Below are positions 1 to 12,894 of a stretch of DNA of 64,000 bases, one piece after another; within the stretch, counting starts at the first letter, position 1; each line of letters opens with the position of its first letter. The notes under the pieces are model-generated. The model saw nothing but the letters and a program-made list of their open reading frames with translations, was not told the DNA's origin and did not search any database. A program made the position numbers and the translations under genes. Origin of the DNA: Ziziphus jujuba (taxonomy: Eukaryota; Streptophyta; Magnoliopsida; Rosales; Rhamnaceae); assembly GCF_031755915.1 (NCBI RefSeq), contig NC_083385.1:12111001-12175000 (forward strand), given 5' to 3'.

Positions 1-249
1 GTGCCTATTCCAAATTTCATTCCAATCAAATGATCCAAAGCTGTCCAATCTCTAGCAAGTAACTCTTGAATCCTAAACTCTTTGATTACTCTAGTAGCCA
101 ACTCATAGAAAGATGCAAATAGTCAAGAGCCGCTAAGACCATACTAGTATTGACTGGAGCAGTCGCCCTGAGCATAATCGTGACTCTTAATGCACTGGGG
201 CTGAAAATGGTAATCAACTAACTAGTAGAAGTAGGTTTCTCATTGTGGT
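1..249. other. mitochondrial-type spacer, no gene recognised
   Basis: No coding frame, tRNA or repeat is recognised. The base composition resembles the plant mitochondrial spacers elsewhere in the window. The cob scrap begins at its right edge. Confidence 0.4.
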
Positions 250-325
250 TTACCTTCTCTTTTAATGATTGTAACAGCTTTTATAGGATATGTACTCTTG
301 ATGAGCTTTTCAGTAATTACAAGCC
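250..325 (+). pseudogene. cob: cytochrome b (cob) internal fragment with small deletions
   Basis: The frame reads LMIVTAFIGYV, then jumps to MSF and VITS, matching the transmembrane part of plant mitochondrial cytochrome b (complex III, inner membrane). The codons expected for PWGQ and for FWGA between these blocks are missing, so two small internal deletions are present. Nothing else of cob is seen in the flanks, so this is an isolated scrap of about 75 bases. The identification rests on a short match, but the order of the blocks is specific to cob. Confidence 0.6.
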
Positions 326-2336
326 GAAAAAGACCCCAAAAACGGTTGAGGGAATGCCTTAATCAAATGAGGTATCGACGGGCAAACCTCTAAGGATCCG
401 GTACACAGGTTAGCCCCAGGTATGCTTGGGAGGATTTCATTCTTTTCCTTTGTTAGAGATAGAGGCGAGCTCGTAAGTCAAGTACAGAACGAGCCTTGTG
501 TGCTCCTCCTTTTACTCTAGTCCTTCTTCAACTGCCTTGGTTGGAAGAGATTATATTATGACTGGCATGGCTTGAGGGCTAGTTGGGGAAGAGCCTACAA
601 AGAACCATAGCTTTAACTAGGGATTGATCAGTCTGATGGTTCCTAATCTAATTGGCTACTGCAGATGATTTCACTTCTTCCGCTGACTCAACGGCTTTGG
701 TAGTTGATGTAGCTTCAGTTTACCTTCTTCTACTGTAGGCCCATCTCACTGCTTTTCCAATGCTTCCGGAATCCTTATCTTACATCTCCCACTTCGCCTT
801 AGAAAAAGGGTGAGGTTCATTCTAAAAGCCCTTTATTTATCAATAGTTATTCAAGGTGAAAGAAGGACCCAACTTTGGCCTTTTAAATAACCAAGAATAA
901 GTACTCCAAGGTTTCAAAGTAGGCAGATTTTGCTATGGATCTCTAACTCTAATATGTGGGCCTGTACTAGACTAGTCTCGAGTGCTGTGCTGATGTGACT
1001 ATGCTTGACTTAGGGTTTGGCTCTACTGTTTTGGGTTTTGGTCTTGCCTCCTTGCGACTAAAGGAGATGAGTGAATAGGTAAAGTACCACAGTACAAGGA
1101 TCGGACTTTAATATTCCGAATCCAATACTAGCTAGATTGACTAAAAGAATAGCTAGTCAAAAGTACAAATGCAGGAAGTTGCAGTGTGCGCCTCACTCGG
1201 TTCAGTTCATTAGGCTGTTGGCCTACCAAGCATTTGCCCACTGCTCTTATGGCTTTTGACTTATTAGTGATTTTGTCCTGCTTCGGTAACTCCTTTCTTT
1301 CGCACCTGAGAATCTTTGTACCTATCTCTGAGAATAGCACCGGTCTGAGCACGATAGAAAAATGGTTATAGGTTTGAGCGTGCGCTTTGATTACCCCTTC
1401 TGCTAGCTCTTTCAAAAGGGATTAGAACTTGGACTGACTACTACAAGAAAGAGGGGTACTTACAAACCAAGGTAATTCTATTATCGGACTCATTTGCTTT
1501 TCAAGTTTACTTTAAATCCTTACTTTTCACTTCTTACTTCTAATTCCATTATGCCTCTTCCTTCTTTGCCCGCCTCAGAATATTCCTTCCAGTAGGATGA
1601 AGTCGCATTGATTGAATCAGTTCTAGTCTTTGCTGAAAAAGTGAGGCTTTACTTGATGAGTAGACCTTAGTTACCCACTTATTGGGGCCTGCAGGAAGCA
1701 TAGTTTCTTTGCATTCTTTCGTCACAGTAGTTGGAAAAAGAAAAAGTCAAAGCAGCAGACTAGTAGTCCCATTATCCACCTTTAGAGATATTTTTTAAGA
1801 AGGTTCCGTTTAACACATCTTGGCCAAGCAGGAAATAAGTGCTTTGTCAGTTGAAGGTGCTCTTTTCTCTACTCCTAGACATAGGATAGAGGCTCACTCT
1901 GAATCCATAGTATCCTCTGCATCTTCTATCTCGTCTCTTGGTTTCAGGGAGCATGTGCGCAAAAGCTATCCTTTGAAAGTGGCTTTCTAGGAGGGAAGTG
2001 GGCTTCATTCAATGGAATGCTTTGTTGGTTTAGTTTAGCGGGGTCTATTTTTTCAGTTTAGTGTGGAGGGAGGCACTCTTTATTGACCTTTCAGGATCCA
2101 TTTTTGAGCTTCAATCCGCCATTCAATCCTTTTATAGATGGTTATCAGACTTGTTAAGATCTCTTCTATGCTAAGAATAATCTGTGAATCCCCACTTTGA
2201 TTGACCTTGATCGGTCATTGCTCCTAGCCTCGTAGGCTTCCCAATTCTCAACCTTCACCTACACAAGTGGTTTTAGAATCCACATTTTGTTTGAGAAGTT
2301 CTGTTAAGTTTTTAGTAGCAGTCGACGACCCTTTCT
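326..2336. other. mitochondrial-type spacer between cob scrap and cox1
   Basis: About 2 kb without a recognised gene. Short open frames at 1128-1415 (minus) and 1186-1371 (plus) overlap each other and show no family signature. No tRNA or LTR terminus was found. Confidence 0.45.
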
Positions 2337-2945
2337 TCACTTCACATAGCTTTTCGTCTCCTTGATAGCTGGAAGTTCTCAAAAAGTATGAAAAGCTAGA
2401 GGACTTTGTACCATCCATTCCAGTGTGGTTGGATTTTGTTCAACAGCCCAAGGACTTGGAGCAAACCTTTTGTTATTTCCACTGCTTGAAGTGATTGTTA
2501 CGACCATAAAGAAACGATGAATCCCAACTACAGATATATAAGAGCCAAAACTGCTAAGGGCATTCCATCTAGTGTAAGCATCTGGATAATCTAGAATGCG
2601 ACGTGGCATACCCGAAAGCCCTAAGAAATGCATGGGACAGAGGGTCAGATTAACCCCGAAAGAAGTGATCCAAAAATGGATTTGACCTAAAGTTTCAGGG
2701 TATGTCTGACCAAAGATTTTACCAACCCAATAGTAAAATCCTGCAAATAAAGCAAAAATAGCTCCCATAGAAAGTACATAATGGAAATGTGCAACCACAT
2801 AATAAATATCATGTAGAGCAATGTCTAGCCTTGAATTTTCCAAGACTATTCCAATGAGTCCTATGGTGTACAAAAAGATGAACCCTACATCAAATAACAT
2901 GGGTGTTTTGTATTATATCGAACCCCCCCACATGGTAGCGATTCA

Positions 2946-4067
<1,122 letters not shown>

Positions 4068-4499
4068 ACCGAAGAACCAAAAGAGATGCTACTATAATAT
4101 GAGGTCTCCCCCTCTAGCGGGATCATAAAAGGTTGTATTAAAGTTTCGATCGGTTAATAACATGGTAATTGCCCCTGCCGATATCGGAAGTGATAATAAA
4201 AGTGGGAATACTGTCACTAGAATGGACCACACAAATAAGGGTGATCCATGCATAGTAATTCCAGGTCCACGCATGTTGGAGATAGTTGTTATAAAATTGA
4301 TATAACCTAAAATGGATGAAACACCAGATAGATGAAGACTAAAAATTTCTAAATCAACAGCTCTTCCAGAATGGCTGGTAATACCATTTAAGGGTGGATA
4401 GACCATCCACCTAATGCCGCCACCCACTTCTACTAAGGCTGAGCTTAATAGAAGCAAGAGACTTGGTGGCAACAACCAGAATGAAATATTATTTAATCA

Positions 4500-4661
<162 letters not shown>

Positions 4662-4870
4662 TCATGCTAATTCCATACAAATCAGTACTGAGAAGCATGT
4701 GCCCATCACTCCAGCAATAGCACCGAAGATGAAATATAGAGTCCCTATATCCTTGTGGTTAGTGGAGAATAGCCATCGGACCGGATTTGTCATAAAATTG
4801 AGATTTTTTTGTTTCCTTCCTTATCAGAGAGAGGCCCTTAGGGAGCGGGGCTTATTTATTGAAAAGGGAA

Positions 4871-4885
4871 GGGGGGGGGGGGGGG
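4871..4885. repeat. poly-G run of 15 next to an LTR fragment
   Basis: An uninterrupted G tract lies between the cox1 leader and the LTR fragment that starts at 4889. Confidence 0.9.
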
Positions 4886-4888
4886 TGG

Positions 4889-5493
4889 TGTTGAAAAGGT
4901 GGTAATCTTGCCACCTTGTGCAAACCAAAATCCACCAAGGTTTGCACCCTCTTTCTTTCTTTAAAAGAAATATTTTATTGAATGACCTAATGCAATATTT
5001 ATGTCTATGTTTTATGTTTCTTTTAATATCTTTTGAATGCCTAAGTTTTAGTGTATTTACCTTAGGAATTGTCTCTTTGTTGGGTATTGATTTTATTGCG
5101 TAGAATGGCTCTGTGCTGGAAACAGTGTTTCTAGCAACATAGGTCCATTGTTACGGCTGGAGTTCTATGAAATTTTATAACAAGTTTATTATTTTTGGAT
5201 ATGTTGTAGTAGACATGTAAATGAAAATATAGAAAAAAGAATGACTCAAAAATGCCTTGGGAAGCCCAAGATATGCAGGTTGCAACTTGGCATAACTGCT
5301 GAGATTTCCTGCAGTTATGGCACACGGGTTTGAGATAAATTGGAGGCCTTACCCAATTCTTTTGCACTTGGTAGTCTCCAGATTTCATATTTGATATTTC
5401 AACATGCCACAAGCCAAAATTCAAGCAATTTTAATGAAGATATCCCAGCCTTCCATCTGGTCAAAGTAGTAGTATAAGATTAGGTGGAGACAG
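4889..5493 (+). mobile_element. 5' part of a Copia-like LTR, 3' truncated
   Basis: The segment begins TGTTGAAAAGGTGG and matches the first about 605 bases of the solo LTR at 20129-21166 almost base for base. It stops matching near 5493, 18 bases before the rps10 stop codon on the other strand. The 3' part of the LTR and any 3' target duplication are missing, so insertion was followed by deletion, or the piece arrived by rearrangement. It separates rps10 from cox1. No protein is encoded; the small frame at 4918-5103 recurs in both LTR copies and is probably non-coding. Confidence 0.82.
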
Positions 5494-5597
5494 TTGTCAA
5501 CGCAAGGATCTTACTTCGAAGCAATCTCTGGAGTTTTCCCTTCTCCAAACGGTCTTGCAAGAAAATAGGATTTCATGTTGAGCTCCAAATATATGCT

Positions 5598-6439
5598 ATT
5601 GGGATAGGATGGCTCCTACTAGCTCTCCCCCCCTAAGAGCCACACATGCGAGTTCCCCTGCATACGGCTCAAGTGGCAAAGGCCCTTTCCTTCGTGCTTG
5701 GTAAGCACTTCGTTGTAAGTCAAGCTTACTGCTAGCCGATAGGTGGCTAGAGCCAACCTTCGACCGCGACTACTCGTTGCTTTTGGTGCCTTATTTTGTC
5801 ACCCGAGATCCAAGTTAGCACAGGCAAAGATCTCTTAATTCCTCGTGGCCAGGCCGACTTGGAATCAAGCTACCTGTCGCCTATCTAACCCCCTTTCTTA
5901 TTATTAGTAAGATAGGTTGCCCCTTTCCCCTTTCTCTAATAATAAGGTAAGCTTCGAGAACTCCTTCCAAGTGAGCCTTCACTTTTTGGATCATCTTCTG
6001 CCCAATGCGGTACCCTCCTATTTTTTGGTTCCCATTGGGTTTACCTTGTTTACAGGTCGACCCCATGGCAGTAAGAAAAGGCCATCTTGTGCTATACTCC
6101 AGTGATCTCTTTCCTACCAAGGCACACAAACTCCCATCGTGTCCCAGATCACATTTCGTGAATTGAAAGGGGAAGCCTACTCATCCATCAACTCCTCTCA
6201 TAGATCGATGCGGTTTACGAAGCGTCTAGGTATAGTTCACTCACGTTGATAAATCAAAAGCTTTGCCACCACTCCTTAAGGTTACCTATTGTATCATACA
6301 CTTCTTGCATTGTTTCCCATGCTTCATATCCCCCTATTTATTTCTTCTTAAGGTAAGGTAAAGGGCCAGGCATGGTGGGGTAGGAGCATTCTGTCGACAA
6401 TTGATTAGACCAAGAAGTTTTATGTCCTCCAAGTCGCAC
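5598..6439 (-). other. rps10 group II intron
   Basis: The intron starts GTGCGACTT right after exon 1. It contains a domain V-like hairpin at 5637-5670 (minus strand begins GAGCCGTATGC, closes with GTGTGGCTC) about 40 bases before exon 2, as expected for group II introns. The short frame at 5881-6129 has no maturase motif and is taken as chance. A dispersed stem-loop repeat lies inside it at about 5889-5950. Confidence 0.85.
5889..5950 (+). repeat. dispersed stem-loop repeat, copy 1, inside rps10 intron
   Basis: It has both arms, CTTATTATTAG and CTAATAATAAG, with a shorter loop than the copy at 21781, and continues into AAGGTAAG shared by both. Confidence 0.75.
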
Positions 6440-6782
6440 GGCGTTTTAACGGAAAGAACTTCTTGCGCAATACATGCCTTTCCGTTTTTATGACTAGAAA
6501 ATTTTTTTTATTTCCATTTCAAATTGTTCTCTAGACTTTTTATCATTATGAGGTGAGCGTAACATAGTATATAAGACTCGTGATTCAGGCAATCCAATCT
6601 TCCGTGTGTAAGGCGGAAGCACCCAAAAATGGTTTTTAAAAAATGGGTGATCAAAAGATCGAATCACCATGCATATCTTGGTGGTCGTTACTTTTGGCGG
6701 TCTTTCTTTTTGGCTTACTCCTCTTCCTGTTCTATTGATTAGAAGCATGCAGTAGTGCCATGCTGGAAAGAAATTTGAGTTA

Positions 6783-7425
6783 AAGGACTAAGGCTCTCCC
6801 CCCCTCCCTTTAACAAAATGAAAAAGAAGTAGGACTAAACTGAGAGTTAGCAGCATAAACAAAGATGGATTTGTGAATAAGAAACACAAGTCCAAAGGAA
6901 TGGAAAATTTCTCAAGTGGGTTGTTGGGTCCCACAAATTGATGGGAAAAGGCATCCTTGGCGCTTTCAAACCATTCACTGTATTCCTTTTTCTCATGGAG
7001 GTCATGCAAAATTCCATGCAAAGTGGACGGATTTGATGATTCTCCGTGCACCTGCTAGCCTAATACATGGGCCTCCTCATTATACAGCTCGAACCATGTA
7101 TCTTTCGTAATGTTAATGACTTCTTCTTCGATCTGTCCTTGGACTGAATCCACCTCCATCTCTGTTTTTGGCGAAAGGACGTCGTGAAAATGAAGATAGG
7201 AAATTTCTGAGGCAGATTCTGAGGATGAAGGAGCATCCCCACTAGGATGCGAAGGCCCCTCTTCCCTAACCGGAGGGGGGGGGGTAGATAAAGTGGGGCA
7301 ATTGAGGTCAAAAAGAGGAGTGCAAAGTGCTTCCTATGGACGGTGTCTTGAGACAAAGATGCAGATGCTTGAAGTTCCTCGGTTCTTGCATATATAGACT
7401 GGAGGGATTCGAATTGGCGTTTCAT
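6783..7425 (-). pseudogene. atp6: atp6 5' part, ATP synthase subunit a, truncated
   Basis: Plant mitochondrial atp6 encodes the proton-channel subunit a of complex V, made with a long N-terminal extension. Here the extension is seen from about MKRQFESLQSIYARTEELQ (7425) through TWFELYNEEAHVLG near 7100. It then shifts frame to SAKDAFSHQFVGPNNPLEKF and the first membrane helix, SLFMLLTLSLVLLLFHFV, ending around 6783. The rest of the protein, with the proton-path arginine, is absent. At least one frameshift and one stop separate the two open parts. It lies head to tail just upstream of rps10 on the same strand. The truncation point next to rps10 could predate transfer, since partial atp6 copies are common in plant mitochondria. 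Confidence 0.78.
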
Positions 7426-7518
7426 GGGTTGGATTTGACTTTTTCTATGGAATGAGCATTGTGAACAATCTGTTTCAAAAAGATAGTTTGAGAATGAATG
7501 AAACTTTAACCTTCTATT

Positions 7519-7626
7519 GGAATATGGAATGGATCAAAGAACTGAACAGTTTCCAATATCGACAGCAGTCCCCGCTAAAGCAATTGTAGTAGCTCCGGCA
7601 CCCACTGATTTTGCACCTTCTAACAT
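7519..7626 (-). pseudogene. atp9: atp9 5' fragment, ATP synthase subunit c
   Basis: The minus strand reads MLEGAKSVGAGATTIALAG from 7626, the start of the F0 ring proteolipid c. One base is missing after IGN. In the shifted frame the match goes on to SSLIHS and then ends near 7519. About 108 of the usual roughly 225 bases remain; the second helix with the proton-binding acidic residue is gone. Confidence 0.85.
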
Positions 7627-10185
7627 CTCGAGTTTAGAATTCTTGTCATGCTTTTTTCATTCACGATTCTATGTTATGGATTCCTCGTCGATTCTTCTCC
7701 TCATTCCTTTTTTCTTGGGCATCCCACTTTGAATGAATGCTTTGCATTCTTTTGGATCTTGTACCCACGGAGTAGTACACTTAAAACCAACCCAATCTCG
7801 ACTCAAAAAAGAAAACTACAAGGAACTAGATGATTCGATGTCGGATAGCCTGAATCTAGCCTACGATCCTATCTCGCTTCTTGAAATTTATCTCACTTAT
7901 CTTATAGGCTTTGACTTATTTTCTTCTTAGTTGAGGAAAGAACGATCTTATATACATCATCAGTGTACTTACTTCAACACAAGAAGTGTGGGAATCCTCG
8001 ATAGAAGCACTTTCTTTGTCTTGGTCCCAATTCAATTGCACCCGCTATAGCATTTCAAATAAGTGGTTATTAAGTTCACGGAACACAAACTGAATCTTCA
8101 AGTTTAGATAGCAAGATAGTGAATAGTTATCAATATGGCCATGAAGCTGGGTGAGAGTGTGTAGTGAGGGATATTGGGATAGGTCAAGTTCCAGTGGGGA
8201 TCGGATCTTTGCATCCTACTAGTGAGTCCTCCGCCGTCACTTAGGTCATCTGATAGCAAGGAGACTAGCCGCTACACTAATCCCAGAGTCTGATATCCAT
8301 CTTCAGCTTCTCAGCTTCGGAGGTGAATGCTCATATAAATAAGAGATGCCTAAAGTCCAAAAGCATGACTCAAGGAGCCTCTTCTTTTAAAGCTCAGTCA
8401 ACCTTTAGTTGCTTTCATAGAAAAAAAACTTTCTATGGGAAGAACGATAGGGGTACTGATCATTATCAGAATCTGCTACTGAATAAGAAGAACCTTTTCA
8501 AGATTTCTGGGATAAATAGACTTTCCTTCTCTATACGTAGAGCCTTTCTGTCCTAGATGATGGGGCCTTGAAGAAGTTATCATCTTACTATACGATGCCA
8601 CCCAAAGCAATAGGAATAGAGAACGGGACTCCGTTGAACATATCAATATACATTTCCTTTCCTTACTGCTTGCACAAACAAAAAACAAAGCAAAAAGCAC
8701 CTCACCTGATTCTCAAATGAAGGCTTCGTGATGTTAAATTTTAATTGAAACCTAGTTTTGACTCAACACAGACGTTGGCGCATCACTTTAATGTTACATA
8801 TGTGCATGAAGGCGTCGACCAATTTCAGTCTCTTTTTAATCATTCGTTCAGTGAACCCGGACAAAACATTGGCTAAATGGATTTAATTCGCTTAAGAGGG
8901 CTTGGGACAATCGAGGTCTCAAACATCCTCATTTTTTCTGTTCGCAACTTTCTTTCAATTGCTGGGGTTGCCTTCTGTTGGTGGACCACCCAAACAATGC
9001 ATTTAAAATAAAAAAGAAAACTCCCTCATAAGATGTTCACCTATTTAGCTTTATATTGTTGTTGCCAAAAAAAATGAAAAAGAAAATATGTTATCGTTTA
9101 TTTGAATAATCTCATGCATACTCTTTTCTTTTCTAGAGCGTTCTGAAATCTAAGAAAAAGACAAGGCAAGCAAATACCTAAGAGCGAAACCACCTTCAAA
9201 TTGAACAACACATACAAATAAAGGATTTTTTTATACAAGTGTATGGTAGGCCGGGGGCACGCTTGCTTATAAAAAATTGGAATTGTATGATAGCTTAGGT
9301 CTTCTACTCTTTGTTGAAGCTATCATGTCGTATGGATGGATGGGGTGCGGCTGAGCTTATTTCTTCTCTTCTCTATCATTTTTGGTGGATCCTTTCTTTC
9401 TTTTTCTATATGCAAGATAAAAGTGGTGTTGTGCGGTAAGTAAAAGTAGACGAATTGCTCATGGTTTGCTTAATTGGCCATAACGGCAGGCCTTATTTCC
9501 TTTATTAGTTTTAGAAAAATACTAAAAACAAGGGGCTTTCGAGCAGCTCTTTTAACTGCCACCTAATCTCCCAACAAGTTGCTTAGTTTAGTAGCTCTTT
9601 GGCTTTCGAGAACAGGGTGTACCAGTTCTTGAGAGCGAAGACTAAAGAACCTACTATAAAGATAAGGTCCCGAGGACTTATTCTGAGTGAAACAAGGCCA
9701 ACTGCAGCTCAATTGGAGGAAAGAACTATGAGGTGACCCCTAAAATCCCAGCTAGTTTGGGCTGGCACTTTTCATTCTTCAATTCATTCGGGTTTTATTT
9801 ATTTTATTTTTTTGCTTCCAAAAAGGTGTTTTGAGAAAGAAAGGAAGAGGTCTTGTTTTTGTTTTCAAAATTCTCTCATAAGCAGCCCGATCACGTTTGT
9901 TGACCTCCTTCGTCATTTCTGTTGGTGGGAATGGCCTCCTCCTTTCCTTGTACAAGCATGTTGCTTAGTGAAATAGAGCCGGGGGTCGCACAGCTTGCTT
10001 GACGCATCCTTTCTTTCTACCTTATTAGCGTTAGTAGGTAGGACGGACCGGTTAATTTCCCCTGGGTTGTTGATGTAGTTGCTTGTAGTTTTCTTTAATT
10101 TTTATTGAGTTGCTAGAAATAATATATAACCAACTACATAGTTCAGGAGAGAGAATCAATATTCAGTAGTACACCCCGTTCACTG
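7627..10185. other. mitochondrial-type spacer
   Basis: About 2.5 kb without a recognised gene. Several frames of 60-80 codons exist on both strands (for example 8323-8556 plus, 8476-8700 minus) but overlap and match nothing known to me. Long T-rich tracts occur around 9000-9450 and 9780-9870. Confidence 0.45.
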
Positions 10186-10950
10186 GGCTCTGTTGAAATG
10201 TGGTGATCTTGCCACAATGTGCAAGATATACAGAGGAAGCAGCAGCAAAAAGAATGGCCAAATTTGGAGCTGGGAAGGCTGAGTTAAGCCCAAAACAATC
10301 TGACCCTTGTGCAGTGTTGTTGCCCAGAAAACTGGGCAAAACTGCCTCGGGTTTGATTACTTTTGAATGGGTAAATGGACTTTGTTTTATCTGGTTTTTG
10401 GGTAGAACATAGTTTAATATTCAAAAATGCTTCCCTCCAATTTTCAAGTCAAATGGAGCTGGTTTTCAAATTCAAATGCCTTAGACAAGCTGAATTGCCC
10501 ATTAAAGAAGGTTTCTTGCATGCCCAGCACATTTATTAGAGTTAGTTGAGGTAGTTTGGCTTGGTTGGTTACTTTTAATGCTTTTGTATTTATTGCTCAT
10601 TATGGAAGCATGCCTTATTGTCTTTTTGATGTATTTAAAAGTATGAAAATTGTAATGAAAAACGTTGAGAAAGAAAATATTCAAAAACAGATTTTGAAAA
10701 ACAACATTTTTGGCTCTCTTTCTCTCATCTACTACATTTTGGTTTCTTCTTCTTCCCAAAAGCTAACAACCTTCTCAAGAACCCTAAATCTCCATTAAAA
10801 CCAGAAACAAAACCTAAACAAACCCAAAAAAAAAAAACAAAATCAAGAACCAAGAACCAAGAACCAACAACAATCATTCTTGACTAACACCTTGAATGAT
10901 TGTGCTCTAGGGTACAACAACATAAACCTACACCAAATTCCATCAGGCTC
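10186..10950 (+). mobile_element. Copia-like solo LTR with perfect 5-bp target duplication
   Basis: A 755-base LTR (10191-10945) begins TGTTGAAATG and ends TTCCATCA. It is flanked on both sides by GGCTC (10186-10190 and 10946-10950). The TG...CA ends and 5-bp duplication are the signature of LTR retrotransposon integration. A single LTR without internal region indicates later recombination between the two LTRs. It is related to the LTRs at 4889 and 20129 (shared start and the CTAACACCTTG block near the end) but more diverged. It sits just upstream of the rrn18 remnant. Confidence 0.9.
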
Positions 10951-10970
10951 TACCACTGCGGGACCCATTT

Positions 10971-11080
10971 ATACTCAAAAGAAGCGTTTAATTTGGATTC
11001 TGGCTCAGAAAGAATGCTAGCTATATGCTTAACACATGCAAGTCAAATGTTGTTTTTGGCGAGCTGGGCAGAAGGAATAA
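10971..11080 (+). pseudogene. rrn18: rrn18 5' fragment (mitochondrial small-subunit rRNA)
   Basis: The segment keeps the conserved small-subunit rRNA start: TCTGGCTCAG, CTAGCTATATGC and TTAACACATGCAAGTC, ending near GAGCTGGGCAGAAGG. Compared with the usual plant sequence, the CpG sites in AACGC, GTCGAACG and TTTTCGG have become TG or CA here. Homology stops near 11080, so only the first about 110 of roughly 1,900 bases remain. Confidence 0.85.
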
Positions 11081-11554
11081 AAACCTGTGCCAGCATCGCT
11101 GATGATGCAGAAAGCTTTTTTTTTTTTTTAATAGAAAGAGAGTCAAGGGGGCTTCCTCGGGCGATTCTGTAACCGCATGCAGCTTAGACCCGACTTAATG
11201 ATGGCTGCTCATGAGATCGCATGAGGCCACTCCGATTATGAGTCTGAGGATGCGAAGATAGCAGCCCTGAAAAACCTTCCATGCTATCTTAAAGCAGAAA
11301 GGCAAAAAACCTCCATTTTGAGACTGTGACCCATCACAAATCATTTTCTCACTGATTTAGTGAGATAAGTGTTAAATTATCCTCCATAAGACTTTTAATG
11401 TTTTTTAGGGCTTGGGTACGAGAACATAATTGGAAGAAATAAGGGTCAAAGTTTAGACCGCTCATAGTAGTTCTACCTATGGAAAAGATCCTCAAAGAGT
11501 AGACAACCCGTTTATGATTCGAGCCGAGAAGACTTGTAAAAGGAAGGATCAAGA
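11081..11554. other. spacer between rrn18 fragment and rps13
   Basis: No gene recognised. A T-run occurs at 11117-11129. The frame at 11349-11615 on the minus strand overlaps rps13 antisense and is not supported. Confidence 0.4.
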
Positions 11555-11904
11555 ATCTCATATATTTCAAGAGCTTGATCAGTTGCCGATGAACAAGTAA
11601 GAATTGCCTCAACAAAAATTGATGGAATCGGACCTAAAAAAGCCATTCAGGTTTGTTATCGATTAGGTATCAGTGGGAACATAAAGATAAAAGAGTTAAC
11701 TGAGTATCAAATCGACAAATGGAACAAATGATAGGTCAAGATCATGTTGTTCATTGGGAATTGAAAAGGGGAGAATGAGCAGACATCGAACAATTAATTT
11801 CTACTTCTTGTTATCATGGAATTCATCATCAAGATGGATCGCCCTTACGCGGTCAACGAATTCAGACTAATGCTAGGACTTGTCGCAAGAAAATTCAGAA
11901 ATGA
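11555..11904 (+). pseudogene. rps13: rps13 pseudogene, mitochondrial ribosomal protein S13
   Basis: S13 contacts the head of the small subunit. The frame reads DEQVRIASTKIDGIGPKKA and RLGISGNIKIKEL, then after a one-base deletion continues as IGQDHVVHWELKRGE and ends at the native TGA at 11902. The start codon is ATC instead of ATG. CGA codons have become TGA in the stretch before SVADEQ and in KRGERADIE. The span is 350 bases against 351 normally, so the single missing base is the only length change. Nad1 exon b follows about 900 bases downstream, as in many dicot mitochondria. Confidence 0.93.
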
Positions 11905-12811
11905 AAGAAGTCTACCGAAAGCCTTTGATACTTGTTTGATCAATCATGCTGATAGCTTCAATAGTTCACTGAAATTTCTTTTTGTTTTTGTATTTTTTTT
12001 TTCACTAGAAACTAATCCAGTATACGTATAGTAGGCCTCCTTCGCCACTCCATTAGTGGCTCGGCTTGGTCTTGCTCCCTTCCCCTGCTTATCGTATCAG
12101 CTCGGCTTCGTCCTAGAAGCTACTGTTTCTGCCTCTCTAGGCTTCGCTATTGCTTATGATTGGTATGTGGATCTCTCTACGTAGTGGTCGGCCTTCTAGA
12201 AGCTTTGCCAGAAGCGACTAGTCGCTTCCCAAATGCCTTTTTACTTTTTTTATGGAAAAGTCTTTCCAATGCCGCCTTCCTTGCCGCCAATGTACACTAC
12301 TAGGAAGCTACCTTGCTTGCTTGCATTCTAGAAACAGTAGCTTCTGCACCTTTCCCTCTTGTTGTAATTGATGAATGATTGTGACAGCTCTTCAAATCCT
12401 ATTTAGTCTGATTAGATATGTCATTGAAACAATCCGTTCTGTCTCTGTTTTATTTTTGGATTCTGAGGGTCGATCCTAACATCATTTATGAGGAGTTGGA
12501 TGACTCATCCTTCTCCTCAGATAAAGATGTCTCCAACGCGGTAAGAATGACTTTTTCTATTGTGATTTTTTTGGCAGGTTCGGTCAGGAGGGACAAAAGA
12601 GAGATGCTTTCTATCAGTTAAAAGCTGATAACGCCCCCCATGCTCCCACGGTTTGCTCCCCAAGGAATAGAAAGGGAGGACCTGGGGCCAGAGCAAGATG
12701 GGTTGGGGTATAGAGCTGTAAGCACAGTGGGGGGTGACAGAGGATGTGCTTGTACAGTTCAAAGAAGGGTATGATCAACTCGTTGATTGTTGGGAACTTT
12801 CACTCCTCTAT
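11905..12811. other. spacer and 3' half-intron region before nad1 exon b
   Basis: It likely includes the 3' half of trans-spliced nad1 intron 1 next to exon b; no domain V was clearly identified. The stretch 12040-12360 repeats gcttc and agaagct-like words but shows no ordered repeat unit. The frame at 12418-12621 is not recognised. Confidence 0.4.
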
Positions 12812-12894
12812 ATTTGAAATATGCCTTTCTAAGAGCATTATGATCTGCAGCTCAAATGGTCCTTTATGAAGTATCTATTGGTCTTATTCTTATT
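12812..12894 (+). pseudogene. nad1: nad1 exon b (exon 2)
   Basis: Nad1 is a core membrane subunit of complex I at the quinone site. The exon reads KYAFLRAL, a stop (CGA to TGA), then SAAQMVLYEVSIGLILI, ending before a GTGCAT intron start. The length of about 83 bases equals the normal exon 2. The stop alone inactivates it. Rps13 upstream is the usual neighbour. Exon c, normally about 1.4 kb downstream, was not found. Confidence 0.85.

Larger units (their letters stand above)
5511..6688 (-). pseudogene. rps10: rps10 pseudogene, mitochondrial ribosomal protein S10, two exons
   Basis: S10 is a small-subunit protein at the decoding side of the mitoribosome. Exon 1 (6688-6440) gives TTTKICMVIRSFDHPF and SREQFEMEIKK, ending in RLKR-like codons before a GTGCG intron start. 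Exon 2 (about 5597-5511) gives FGAQ, then EILFSCKT, and ends in LQRLL-like codons. The chosen start is ACG at 6688, because in several plants this ACG is edited to AUG; a longer open frame reaches 6748. One base is missing in exon 2 after CKT and another change disrupts the exon 1 end (KKIF then stop). Unedited codons and the retained intron point to DNA-level transfer. Confidence 0.9.

Noticed and set aside
4918..5103. 61-codon frame repeated at 20158-20343
   Set aside because: Both lie inside copies of the same LTR; the repeat reflects LTR identity, not a conserved gene.
5881..6129. Possible maturase frame in the rps10 intron
   Set aside because: No RT or maturase motif; it overlaps a stem-loop repeat and reads as chance.
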